Below, piece by piece: positions 54,505-63,353 of a stretch of 64,000 bases of DNA; positions within the stretch are counted from its first letter, which is position 1, and each line of letters opens with the position of its first letter. Origin of the DNA: Paenibacillus xylanexedens. GTDB taxonomy: Bacteria; Bacillota; Bacilli; Paenibacillales; Paenibacillaceae. The stretch lies in assembly GCF_007680605.1 (NCBI RefSeq), contig NZ_VEIO01000001.1:1-64000 (forward strand), given 5' to 3'. The notes beneath the pieces are model-generated. The model was not told the DNA's origin. It searched no databases and saw only the letters and a list, made by a program, of their open reading frames with translations. The translations under genes were made by a program, and so were the position numbers.

Positions 54505-56259
54505 GTGAAACTATCAAGAATTGAAATTAAAAATTTCCGTAGAATTGAGTATGTTGACCTGAATCTTAATACAGCATCTTTTATTATTGGCCCGAACAAT
54601 GTAGGAAAAACTTCTGTTATAAAAGCAATAGAAGCTTTACTTTCACTTAGTAATACAATAAAGCCAGATGATTTTAGAGTGCTTTCGGATGGGCAAAGAG
54701 AAAAAGAAATTGAGATTTGTGGATATTTTACTGATATTGATGCGAGTATTGCAAATTCAAGAGGATTTAAGGGTAGGGTAATAGATGGGCAATACATATA
54801 TAAAAAAACATTCGATATAGGCTCAACTAAGGCAAGGATATGGACTCTACAGTATCTCTACACAATCAAAGAAGAATACGAGAATATAAGTAAGTGGAAA
54901 GATTTAATGGAATTGGGATTCAGTGAAGAAGCATTGACAGACCTATTTGGATCAAAACCCTCAAATGGAAAGCTTACATCAGGTTGGCAATTTATTGTAG
55001 AGGATGCTGTTGTTTGGAATTTTGAGTCGGAACCTGAGTATATCGAGAATCCTGGTGGGATCGCTAGTAATGTTGCTTCAAAATTACCACGATTGATTCA
55101 CATACCGTCTTATGCCAATGTCGATGATATAGGGAAAGCTGATGGGAACAAGACATTACTCGGGGAGTGCTTGGGGATTTTGTTTGAAGATTTATTGTCT
55201 CAAAACGAATTGGCTGCTGCAATTCAAGGTCAACTTACTGAACTTCAAACGGTTATGTCTCCTGACAATAGTAGTTCATTGATAAGTGGATTATGTGTAG
55301 ATGTTAATTCAGTTATAGATGAAGTGTTTCCGGGTTGTGGAATTAAAATAATTCCATCACTTCAAGATTTGAACAGTGTTTTGAAACCAAAATATGAAGT
55401 TGAAATGTTCTCTAATGTAAACACAAGTGCGGATAAGCAGGGAACCGGTTTAGTGAGAACTGGTATTTTTTCCATGCTTCGTTATCATTCACACTTAAAA
55501 GCCTTGGGAGAAGCTAAAACTAGACCATTATTAGTTGCTTTTGAAGAACCAGAAATCTATTTGCATCCTGCAGCGGCGAATCTTTTGAGGGATACAATTT
55601 ATTCTTTGGGTGAGACTGATCAAATTATTTGTTCAACTCATTCTCCATGGATGATAGACTTGTCAAAAGATTGGTTGAGTTTAACCAAACTGTACCCTGA
55701 TTCTAACAGTTATACTAAGTCATTTAACTATGGTTTGAATGATGCTTTAGAGGAACTAGGAAGTGACGAAAAGGAATTATTAAAGATGGTCAAAACGTTT
55801 GATGATGAATTATCACGAATATTCTTTGCAGATAGATGTGTCATTGTAGAAGGGGATTCCGAGGTCATTGCTATAAAAAACACATTAAATCTACTTGATG
55901 CTACAACAAGAAAAGATATCCTTTCAAAAACACAAGTTATTAAAGCAAGAGGAAAAGCTGCAATAATACCATTAGTAAAGTATCTGAATAAGCTTAGTGT
56001 TCCTTTATATGTTATCCATGATCGTGATAAAGGTGTGGCTGGAGCTGAAAAGTTCAATTCACCAATTGCAGCAGCTGTAGGAAATTCAGAATGTGTATCT
56101 ATGTTGGAGGAGTGTTTAGAGGAGTGCCTAGGATATCAAGCACCTAGTAGTGATAAACCTTTTAAAACTCATTTAGAAACAAGCAAATGGAAAGCGAAAA
56201 GTGATATTCCTGAATCTTGGAGAATAGTTTTCCAAAAAGCTTTCGAATGTAGTATATAG
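54505..56259 (+). CDS. Cassette 5: OLD-family ATP-dependent endonuclease
   Basis: It starts with GTG after AAAGGAGAATAATT. The 584-residue protein has an ABC-type ATPase (Walker A GPNNVGKT at 29-36; LLVAFEEPEIYLHP and ICSTHSPWMID toward the end of the ATPase) and a C-terminal TOPRIM nuclease (CVIVEGDSEVIAIKN near 445, VIHDRDKG near 502). This is the architecture of OLD and GajA-type nucleases. No UvrD-like GajB partner is in the same cassette, so it is not a complete Gabija. Confidence 0.9.
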   Translation: MKLSRIEIKNFRRIEYVDLNLNTASFIIGPNNVGKTSVIKAIEALLSLSNTIKPDDFRVLSDGQREKEIEICGYFTDIDASIANSRGFKGRVIDGQYIYKKTFDIGSTKARIWTLQYLYTIKEEYENISKWKDLMELGFSEEALTDLFGSKPSNGKLTSGWQFIVEDAVVWNFESEPEYIENPGGIASNVASKLPRLIHIPSYANVDDIGKADGNKTLLGECLGILFEDLLSQNELAAAIQGQLTELQTVMSPDNSSSLISGLCVDVNSVIDEVFPGCGIKIIPSLQDLNSVLKPKYEVEMFSNVNTSADKQGTGLVRTGIFSMLRYHSHLKALGEAKTRPLLVAFEEPEIYLHPAAANLLRDTIYSLGETDQIICSTHSPWMIDLSKDWLSLTKLYPDSNSYTKSFNYGLNDALEELGSDEKELLKMVKTFDDELSRIFFADRCVIVEGDSEVIAIKNTLNLLDATTRKDILSKTQVIKARGKAAIIPLVKYLNKLSVPLYVIHDRDKGVAGAEKFNSPIAAAVGNSECVSMLEECLEECLGYQAPSSDKPFKTHLETSKWKAKSDIPESWRIVFQKAFECSI

Positions 56260-56318
56260 TATGCGAAATTATACTATTAAAAATCGGTTGAAAGTTTTTC
56301 TAAGAAGCTGTTGACTTC

Positions 56319-56433
56319 AGTTAACATAATACTCAAGCGGCGACTCCAATGGAACCTTGGTCTATGGATGGATTTCCGTGAGGAATTTCAGCAGACAACC
56401 CATTTGGGGTTCATGAATACTGGAACGTTATAT
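56319..56433 (+). repeat. attC site 5 (type B)
   Basis: R'' is AGTTAAC (56319-56325), which does not complement the first bases of cassette 5 (GTTAGAC), unlike the other sites. The end is GTTATAT (56427-56433). Inner pair TACTCAAG...CATGAATA. 115 bp. Confidence 0.85.
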
Positions 56434-56471
56434 GAAATTCTAAAGAATAGAAAAGAGGATCATATGATCCT

Positions 56472-56759
56472 CTAAAGGCTAGAGTTCTGTAATTCACTAG
56501 AGAGTTGTAGAGCATCTTTGAAACCTTGTATGTAGATACTTCTTTCTAAGATGGATTGAAGAGAAATTTGAGCGTCTTCGTAAAGAAAAACCGTATGTTG
56601 AAGTTGATCGGGCAAAGCATCACGAAGTGTTTTAAAGTATTGATCTGTCTCAGAAGAAAGCTGAGTGTATTCTGCATGACAATCCAAAAGCTCAGTATAG
56701 AGTAATTCTAGACGTATTCTTATCAGTGGTTCTGTTAGCGATTCTAATGTATTAACCAT
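56472..56759 (-). CDS. Cassette 6: small helical protein, reverse oriented
   Basis: The 95-residue protein is the only gene in the array on the minus strand. AAAGGAGGAATAGGAT precedes the ATG. It is predicted all-helical (LYTELLDCHAEYTQLSSETDQYFKTL) with no known family. It is divergent from the XRE regulator, with three palindromic operators between. It may be the controlled effector or antitoxin-like partner of the regulator. Confidence 0.7.
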   Translation of the reverse strand: MVNTLESLTEPLIRIRLELLYTELLDCHAEYTQLSSETDQYFKTLRDALPDQLQHTVFLYEDAQISLQSILERSIYIQGFKDALQLSSELQNSSL

Positions 56760-56779
56760 ATCCTATTCCTCCTTTGATT

Positions 56780-56847
56780 AACTCTATAGAGTTATTATAT
56801 AACCTTATAAAGTTAATTGCAAGGTGAATATTTGACTTTGTAAAGTT
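56780..56847. promoter_or_regulatory. Three palindromic operators between divergent genes
   Basis: AACTCTATAGAGTT (56780-56793) is a perfect palindrome. AACCTTATAAAGTT (56801-56814) and GACTTTGTAAAGTT (56834-56847) match the consensus AACTTTATAAAGTT with one or two changes. Starts are 21 and 33 bp apart. They sit between the 56759 and 56913 starts and are likely bound by the XRE regulator. Confidence 0.8.
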
Positions 56848-56912
56848 AAATATTCGCTTTTCATTGATGATTACTAATGTGGAAGATAAGATAGAACTAT
56901 GGAGGGGAAAAG

Positions 56913-57173
56913 ATGAACGTAATCAAGTGCAATATACGAGAACTTATGGCAGAACATCGAATAGATGATATAACAGAATTGATGGTGAGATCAGGCTTAA
57001 GTCGTAACTCAATCAACAAGTTATATCGGGAGACGAATATAGAAACAACAAAGCTAGAAACCTTATTTAAACTATGCGATACATTTAACTGCAAATTATC
57101 GGATTTAATTGAATATGTACCTGAAGAAGAAAATTTAGTGAAAGTATATTCAAGAAGTGATTCCGTCGTATAA
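56913..57173 (+). CDS. Cassette 6: XRE-family regulator
   Basis: The 86-residue protein is a Cro/CI-type helix-turn-helix: NIRELMAEHRIDDITELMVRSGLSRNSINKLYRE, then TTKLETLFKLCDTFNCKLSDLIEY. GGAGGGGAAAAG precedes the ATG. It probably represses itself and the divergent 95-residue gene. Its stop codon TAA (57171-57173) lies inside the attC R'' box GTATAAC, so coding and recombination site share bases. Confidence 0.92.
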   Translation: MNVIKCNIRELMAEHRIDDITELMVRSGLSRNSINKLYRETNIETTKLETLFKLCDTFNCKLSDLIEYVPEEENLVKVYSRSDSVV

Positions 57174-57284
57174 CATAATATTCAAGCTGCAGCTCCTTGT
57201 GGAGCCTTGGTCTGCTGGATGAATTTAGTGGAAGCGTTTCAGCAGACAACCCCTTCGGGGTTCGTGAATACAGGAACGTTAGGT
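57168..57284 (+). repeat. attC site 6 (type B)
   Basis: R'' GTATAAC (57168-57174) overlaps the stop codon of the XRE gene; the end is GTTAGGT (57278-57284). Central hairpins include CAGCTCC...GGAGC and ACCCCTTCGGGGT. 117 bp. R'' differs by one base from the complement of its cassette's 5' end. Confidence 0.92.
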
Positions 57285-57325
57285 GAAATCTTGGCAATCA
57301 TAATTATTACAGAGGTGAATTTTCG

Positions 57326-58570
57326 GTGAAGCTTAAAATACTTGAAGAAATCGTGAAGTTTTATGTGGAGTCATCTGATTTTAATGGTATTTCCTACTGG
57401 AGATTGAAAGAATTATTTGGAGTTGGGGAGGAAGAAACAAATTTTGATCCGATATTGATTGAATTGATTAATGAAGGTAAGATTTCAGTAAATTACACTT
57501 TAAATCCTCACATCAAGCAATTTAAAGATTTTTCAATTGAAAGTCAAATAAATGCAATTAATACTATGCCGTCAAATATATGCTTGTATCCTTCAGAAAC
57601 AATATTAGCGGAAGAAATACCGGATAAATACTTAGATCGTCCCTTTACTAGAATGTTATATTTCGGTAAACCTCAACTAGAACCATTTTTTTTTGATATT
57701 AGTATATTAGAACAATATTATAACGATCCTAGATATTCTATCTTCTCTTCAGATTATTCTGGGTCTATTTCTTATATTTCTGAACAGATTCTTGATGAAA
57801 GAGACCAGATATTATTAGAGACATTTGGAATAGGATATGATAAGAATAATCATCGGGTAGTTGCGGTTTATCTAAGATACTTACATGATTTGACTCCAGA
57901 GCATCAGTTACGCTGGAAGACTTATCTTTTAGAAAATGATGATTGCGAGATAGTCTATGAATATTATCAGAATACAATTGCCGGGGAGTGGGCTGATAAT
58001 GCTTCAATATATCAAGCTTTTATTGAGGAGTTATTTCATATAAATCAAATGGTGACTGTAATGTTTGGTAGTAAATTATTCAAAAATGACTTTAAAGAAG
58101 ATCGACCACAAGATTTCCGTACTATTTTTATTCCAACAAGAGAGAATTTTTATAAATTTATTCATATCTTGGACAAAATGATGTCTGAGAATATAGATAA
58201 GAATTTTTTCCGAGGAAAATTAGAGCTAGAGGGCGAAACTATTCGTACCGATGGCAAAGTAATAGTAAATCAGAAAGGAACCATTCAACTTTTTGAAGAA
58301 TGGTTAAGAAAATCTGTCCGATTACATGAAGAAGAAGGTTACGAAATTATAATTAATCCATTTAAGGAAATTCGCAAGATAAGACAAAAACCAGCTCATT
58401 CAATAAATCATAATTCTTATGATCGTCACATCTTTAAAGAACAAAATGAAATAATCAAGCGTTGTTATGAAGCAATAAGAACTATAAGGTTAGTATTTAC
58501 CAATCATCCCGCAGTTCGAGAATATCAGATTCCCGACTGGCTATTTAAAGGGAATATAAGAATTTTCTAG
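57326..58570 (+). CDS. Cassette 7: unknown 414-residue protein with RxxxxH motif
   Basis: It begins at GTG 57326 after AGAGGTGAATTTTCG. No known domain is recognised over its length. Near the C terminus EIRKIRQKPAHSINHNSYDR contains R-x4-H, which would fit a HEPN-like active site, but the context is different from the usual one. It has no membrane segment. Given its neighbours it may be a defence protein, but that is guilt by association. Confidence 0.6.
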   Translation: MKLKILEEIVKFYVESSDFNGISYWRLKELFGVGEEETNFDPILIELINEGKISVNYTLNPHIKQFKDFSIESQINAINTMPSNICLYPSETILAEEIPDKYLDRPFTRMLYFGKPQLEPFFFDISILEQYYNDPRYSIFSSDYSGSISYISEQILDERDQILLETFGIGYDKNNHRVVAVYLRYLHDLTPEHQLRWKTYLLENDDCEIVYEYYQNTIAGEWADNASIYQAFIEELFHINQMVTVMFGSKLFKNDFKEDRPQDFRTIFIPTRENFYKFIHILDKMMSENIDKNFFRGKLELEGETIRTDGKVIVNQKGTIQLFEEWLRKSVRLHEEEGYEIIINPFKEIRKIRQKPAHSINHNSYDRHIFKEQNEIIKRCYEAIRTIRLVFTNHPAVREYQIPDWLFKGNIRIF

Positions 58571-58595
58571 TATTCTCAGAGAAGACCAAGACTTC

Positions 58596-58709
58596 ACCTA
58601 ACATAATATTCAAGCTGCGACTTCAGGAGTCTTGGTCTGCAAGATGGATTTCGAAGAGGGATTTCAGCAGACAACCCCGTTGGGCTTCGTGAATACAGCA
58701 ACGTTATAC
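58596..58709 (+). repeat. attC site 7 (type B)
   Basis: R'' ACCTAAC (58596-58602) complements the first bases of cassette 7 (GTTAGGT) exactly; the end is GTTATAC (58703-58709). Inner TATTCAAG...GTGAATA. 114 bp. Confidence 0.93.
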
Positions 58710-58741
58710 GAAAGAATACAAAAATGAGAGAGGGTAAAAAA

Positions 58742-59932
58742 ATGCAGTGTGTATACTGTCCAGCAGACATAGATGAATCCAATTCTAGTAGTGAACATAT
58801 TATACCTAACGCTCTTGGAGGACTACTTGAATCTAATAAAATTTGTTGTAAGGAATGTAATACTAAATTTGGAGAAACAGCTGACTCAGATTTCACTAAA
58901 ACTTTTGCGGCAATTACTGAAAATATAAATATTAAGAAGTCGAGAGTTACTGCCCCTTCTAAATATAAAGCAATTGTTGAAGACATGATGGGGAAAAAAT
59001 ATAATGCAGAGATGAAAGGTAAGAAAATCTGGACTGTTCTTTCTAACGAAGGAAAGTATATGAACAATTCAATTGATATAAAAACTTTAGAGCCTATAGA
59101 GTATAAATTTGAAGTTAAGAATGACGTTTTTAAAATAGGGTTCACTAAAATTGCTTTTAATTATGCTGTTCATTGTGGTATAGAACCTCGCTATTTAGAT
59201 GCGGTTTATGACTTTGAGAATAGTAAGTTAAAAAATAAATTAATGGTCATTCCATTTATACCATTGAACTTTTTTGATAAATGTATTGAATATGAAAAAA
59301 TTAATGATCTGAAGCATGCTATTATTTTGTTTTCTCACAATAATATATTGGCAGCGTACATAGAGTTATTTAGCACTTTTCAATTTTATGTTGTTTTATC
59401 AAATGATTGGAAAGGAGATGAAATCTATGAGTCATACTGTCAGTTGGTAGAAAAAAAAGAGTTTGATATTAATAAAGAAAAAGAAAATATAAAAATAAGT
59501 AGCTACAAAGATATGATGATAATTGCTGATCAGTATCAATTAGACTATTCTTCTAATTTTGAAGAGATAGAGTTCAAAGCTCTAGAGGCTATCAGAAAAA
59601 AAGAGTACGAAATTGATTATTTAAAATATATTTATGAACAAACTTACAAATGTAACTGTGCAAATCAATTAATCAAGAATAAAAATATGGAGGACTACTT
59701 CGGATACATGAATTACTTTATTCCAGAAAGTGAAGATGAAGCTGAGTCAATAGATCCTAATAAATTTAGGATTATAAATTATACTAAAAACGAAACACAT
59801 TTGTATATTAAAGCGATTCATGATGAGATTAGTTCGAACGGATTTACAACAGTAGTTATACCTTATACAAATCAAAAAATGATGTTTCTCTCAAAAAAAA
59901 TATTAGAAGTTAGATCTTTACAAGAAAGTTAG
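58742..59932 (+). CDS. Cassette 8: HNH-type endonuclease-like protein
   Basis: From ATG 58742 (GAGGG seven bases upstream) the product is 396 residues. The N terminus CVYCPADIDESNSSSEHIIPNALGG...CCKECNTKFGE has the Zn cysteines (Cys3, Cys6, Cys36, Cys39) and the EHIIP...LGG motif (His19) of the HNH_5-type family. The rest (about 350 residues) is unrecognised and Lys/Asn-rich. HNH nucleases with large C-terminal sensing regions are common in phage defence. Confidence 0.78.
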   Translation: MQCVYCPADIDESNSSSEHIIPNALGGLLESNKICCKECNTKFGETADSDFTKTFAAITENINIKKSRVTAPSKYKAIVEDMMGKKYNAEMKGKKIWTVLSNEGKYMNNSIDIKTLEPIEYKFEVKNDVFKIGFTKIAFNYAVHCGIEPRYLDAVYDFENSKLKNKLMVIPFIPLNFFDKCIEYEKINDLKHAIILFSHNNILAAYIELFSTFQFYVVLSNDWKGDEIYESYCQLVEKKEFDINKEKENIKISSYKDMMIIADQYQLDYSSNFEEIEFKALEAIRKKEYEIDYLKYIYEQTYKCNCANQLIKNKNMEDYFGYMNYFIPESEDEAESIDPNKFRIINYTKNETHLYIKAIHDEISSNGFTTVVIPYTNQKMMFLSKKILEVRSLQES

Positions 59933-59957
59933 GTAATTAAGGAGAGAATATTCCATC

Positions 59958-60053
59958 GTATAACATAATATTCACGCTGCGGACATACATCCTTGATCCA
60001 GCATACGCTGGACACCCGACATGCGTCGGGTCGTGAATACGGGAACGTTATAC
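59958..60053 (+). repeat. attC site 8 (type A)
   Basis: R'' GTATAAC (59958-59964) complements the first bases of cassette 8 (GTTATAC) exactly; the end is GTTATAC (60047-60053). 96 bp, with the CCCGACATGCGTCGGG hairpin. Confidence 0.93.
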
Positions 60054-60158
60054 GCAACTCAAAACCTCTACAAAAACTAGTAATCAAAATGATTTAATAA
60101 CTCTTATAAAACGAGTCGGAAAAGCTTAGTATTTTGAACATTAAAGGAGAATGTAATA

Positions 60159-62171
60159 ATGAAAGAGTTGACAATAGAACATTTAGCATATTTGTTGAAA
60201 GAAGCAAAGGAAAACAATAAACCTCAACCAATATTCTTTTTAGGTGCTGGAGCATCGCGTTCTGGTGACATACCGTTGACACAAGAAATCATTAACGACA
60301 TATTTAAAAAACACCCCAATAGTCCTTTCATTAAAGATTTAGATGAAAAAGAAAGAACATATGCAAAATTGATGAGTTGTCTCACTCCACATGAACGGAA
60401 TGAATTATTGAAAGGATATATTGATAAAGCGAAAATAAATGTCACACATATTTATTTGGCTCAATTACTAAGAGAAGGTTTTGTAGATTACATATTAACT
60501 GTGAACTTCGATAATTTGATGTTAAGAGCATTAGCAATGTTTAATATATTTCCTTCAACATACGACATGGCGATTCTTAAGGATTTGACAACGACAACTT
60601 TTAAAGAAAAATCAGTGGTTTATCTTCATGGGCAAAGTCATGGCTTATGGCTACTTAATACACCTGAAGAAATGGGGAAAGTAAAAGCTATAATTCCTCG
60701 AATTTTTGATAGCATCAAAAATGAAAGGCCTTGGATTTTTATTGGTTATAGCGGTGAAGATCCAGTTTTCGAACACATAAAAAAACTTGGAAGGTTTGAC
60801 AATAGTCTTTATTGGATTACTTATAATGATGAGAATCCACAATCTCAAGTAGAAAACTTTATATCTGATCCGCATACTAATGCCTTCTTAATAAAGGGCT
60901 ATGATTCTGATTCATTTATGCTGAAACTTAATAGCGAATTGGGATTAGATCAACCAAGCATTATAGATAAGCCGTTTACTGCTTTACAGGAAATGATCCA
61001 AGAAATTGTCGATATTGACGAGCAAGAACATTTTCAAGGGGTTAAAGAACGTCTAGAAATTGCAAAAAGACAAGTGTCAGAAGCTATACAACAATATGAA
61101 TTAGGAGATATTATTACAGATCCCAAATTAATAGAACTTGAAATTGATAGATTAAGAAAAGAAATAATTAATTTGATTATTGATGAAGAGTATGACAACG
61201 AAATAATATCAAATATCGAAGAAAAAGTTAAGGAAACTAAAGATAATGTACTTTATGAATTGATGTCAAGATTGTATAACAACTGGGGAATTGCTTTAAA
61301 GAATTTGGCAGAGAGGAAAGAAGGGGAAGAAGGAGCAAAACTGTATCAGCAAGCTTTTGAGAAATACGAAAAAGCTATTGAAATCAAACCGGACAAGCAT
61401 GAAGCGTATAACAACTGGGGAACTGCTTTGAAGAATTTGGCAATGAGGAAAGAAGGGGAAGAAGGAGAAAAGCTGTATCAGCAAGCTTTTGAGAAATACG
61501 AAAAAGCTATTGAAATCAAACCGGACAAGCATGAAGCGTATAACAACTGGGGAATTGCTTTAGGGGATTTGGCAGAGAGGAAAGAAGGGGAAGAAGGAGA
61601 AAAGCTGTATCAGCAAGCTTTTGAGAAATACGAAAAAGCTATTGAAATCAAACCGCACAAGCATGAAGCGTATTACAACTGCGGAATTGCTTTAAAGAAT
61701 TTGGCAATGAGGAAAGAAGGGGAAGAAGGAGAAAAGCTATATCGGCAAGCTTTTGAGAAATACGAAAAAGCTATTGAAATCAAACCGGACAAGCATGAAG
61801 CGTATTACAACTGCGGAATTGCTTTGAAGAGTTTGGCAATGAGGAAAGAAGGGGAAGAAGGAGAAAAGCTGTATCAGCAAGCTTTTGAGAAATACGAAAA
61901 AGCTATTGAAATCAAACCGGACAAGCATGAAGCGTATAACAACTGGGGAATTGCCTTAGGGCATTTGGCAATGAGGAAAGAAGGGAAAGAAGGAGAAAAG
62001 CTGTATCAGCAAGCTTTTGAGAAATACGAAAAAGCTATTGAAATCAAACCGGACAAGCATGAAGCGTATAAGAACTGGGCAATTGATTTAGAGAATTTAG
62101 CTAAGAGAAAGCGCGGGGCAGAGGCAGATCAGTTACGTCAGAAAGCAATACAATTGAAAGAACGATTCTAA
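60159..62171 (+). CDS. Cassette 9: SIR2-domain protein with TPR repeats
   Basis: The 670-residue protein has an N-terminal SIR2-like NADase domain: FFLGAGASRSGDIPLT (GAGAS 29-33), VNFDN (Asn116, Asp118) and catalytic-type His157 in VYLHGQ. A helical linker (about 275-370) is followed by six nearly identical 44-residue TPR units and a seventh diverged one. SIR2 effectors deplete NAD+ to abort infection, and the TPR array would sense or bind a partner. AAAGGAGA lies about 10 bases before the ATG. Confidence 0.9.
   Translation: MKELTIEHLAYLLKEAKENNKPQPIFFLGAGASRSGDIPLTQEIINDIFKKHPNSPFIKDLDEKERTYAKLMSCLTPHERNELLKGYIDKAKINVTHIYLAQLLREGFVDYILTVNFDNLMLRALAMFNIFPSTYDMAILKDLTTTTFKEKSVVYLHGQSHGLWLLNTPEEMGKVKAIIPRIFDSIKNERPWIFIGYSGEDPVFEHIKKLGRFDNSLYWITYNDENPQSQVENFISDPHTNAFLIKGYDSDSFMLKLNSELGLDQPSIIDKPFTALQEMIQEIVDIDEQEHFQGVKERLEIAKRQVSEAIQQYELGDIITDPKLIELEIDRLRKEIINLIIDEEYDNEIISNIEEKVKETKDNVLYELMSRLYNNWGIALKNLAERKEGEEGAKLYQQAFEKYEKAIEIKPDKHEAYNNWGTALKNLAMRKEGEEGEKLYQQAFEKYEKAIEIKPDKHEAYNNWGIALGDLAERKEGEEGEKLYQQAFEKYEKAIEIKPHKHEAYYNCGIALKNLAMRKEGEEGEKLYRQAFEKYEKAIEIKPDKHEAYYNCGIALKSLAMRKEGEEGEKLYQQAFEKYEKAIEIKPDKHEAYNNWGIALGHLAMRKEGKEGEKLYQQAFEKYEKAIEIKPDKHEAYKNWAIDLENLAKRKRGAEADQLRQKAIQLKERF
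61278..62069 (+). repeat. Six 132-bp tandem repeats within the SIR2-TPR gene
   Basis: Each 132-bp unit codes for a 44-residue TPR of the form (N/Y)N(W/C)GIAL..LA.RKEGEEGEKLYQQAFEKYEKAIEIKPDKHEAY. Units are nearly identical at DNA level, differing by a few substitutions (WG/CG, K/G, NL/DL/HL). Such identity points to recent expansion or continuing unequal recombination. Confidence 0.93.
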
Positions 62172-62211
62172 AATATGTAAAAAATAAAATATATGATAGG
62201 GAAAAGGCTGC

Positions 62212-62307
62212 GTATAACATAATATTCACGCTACGAGCATTCGCTCTTGGTCCGGCATTCGCCGGACACCCGACATGCGTCGGGTCGTGAATACAGGAAC
62301 GTTATGC
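62212..62307 (+). repeat. attC site 9 (type A)
   Basis: R'' GTATAAC (62212-62218; GCGTATAAC complements cassette 9's GTTATACGC over nine bases). The end is GTTATGC (62301-62307). 96 bp. Confidence 0.93.
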
Positions 62308-62348
62308 AACATAATTAATTAAATGATGAGAATGTTTTGGAGGACAAA

Positions 62349-63317
62349 ATGGGTATATTAAAGAAATTATGGAGATTTAGACAAAGAATTAATTGTTTGA
62401 GTAATGAAGCGCTCATAGATGTTGTTTTTGAAATTATTTCTAAAAATGATAGCTTTGAAAGAGTAATCCTTGTCAATGAGGCCACTGATATTGGTACAGA
62501 TATAATAGCAGAAACTAAAAGTGATAAATATCTTATTGAAGTAAAATCTGTTGACCTTATTGGTAGTGATTATATAAAAAAAATATCTACACTTAAGGAT
62601 TCAGTAGGAAAAGCCAAGGAAGACAAGTTGAATATAAAATTAGTTTTGTGTAATACTGGTGATTTCTCTAATGAAGCAATAAAGTTGGCAAGCATCATAG
62701 GAATAGAATTATGGGATTACAAGACACTATTTGAGTTAGATTATTTGAAGAAAGAACTTAATGAACTTTTTAGAATTGGACCCAAAGAAACTCAAGAAGA
62801 CCTTTTGATAAATAGGTTAGAATCAATATCAAGTGGAAAAAGTGAATGGAATGTTTACCAAAAGTGTATTGCAGATATTTTTGAGCTATTATTTTACCCA
62901 GTTTTAGGTACTCCAAAGTACGAAATATCAGATTTTGATGGTGCTAATAGAAGAGATATTATTATGGAAAATCAATCTGAATCAGGCTTTTGGCAAAATA
63001 TAAGGGAACTATATAAAGGTGATTATATAGTAATTGACGCAAAAAACTACAGTGGAAGAATTGGAAAAAAACCTGTTATTGAAATTGCACATTATTTGAA
63101 ACCATATGGTTGTGGAATGTTTGGGATATTGACAACTAGGAAAGGGAGTGACACTTCAGCACATCATGCAATGAAGGAGCAATGGATTGGTAATAATAAA
63201 CTAATTATTGAGTTGAATGATTCGGATTTAATAGAAATGTTAAGTATAAAGAAAAATCATGGGATACCAGAAGCAATTATTAAAATGAAGATTGCTAATT
63301 TTAGAGTGAAATTGTAA
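62349..63317 (+). CDS. Cassette 10: tandem restriction-endonuclease-fold protein
   Basis: From ATG 62349 (TTGGAGGACAAA upstream) the product is 322 residues. Two PD-(D/E)XK-like modules are visible. The first is ATDIGTDIIAETKSDKYLIEVKS (Asp51, Glu64, Lys66), Mrr-like. The second has ANRRDIIMEN near residue 201 and YIVIDAKNYSGRIGKKPVIEIA near 230. The two-domain layout is unusual; it may be a restriction-type nuclease or a nuclease with a dead copy. No methylase is nearby. Confidence 0.75.
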   Translation: MGILKKLWRFRQRINCLSNEALIDVVFEIISKNDSFERVILVNEATDIGTDIIAETKSDKYLIEVKSVDLIGSDYIKKISTLKDSVGKAKEDKLNIKLVLCNTGDFSNEAIKLASIIGIELWDYKTLFELDYLKKELNELFRIGPKETQEDLLINRLESISSGKSEWNVYQKCIADIFELLFYPVLGTPKYEISDFDGANRRDIIMENQSESGFWQNIRELYKGDYIVIDAKNYSGRIGKKPVIEIAHYLKPYGCGMFGILTTRKGSDTSAHHAMKEQWIGNNKLIIELNDSDLIEMLSIKKNHGIPEAIIKMKIANFRVKL

Positions 63318-63353
63318 GAATCATAACTTAGAATGAAAATCATTAATTACGTC

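Noticed and set aside
54505..56259. Complete Gabija system
   Set aside because: The OLD-type protein is present, but no UvrD-like helicase follows; the next cassette is a regulator pair.
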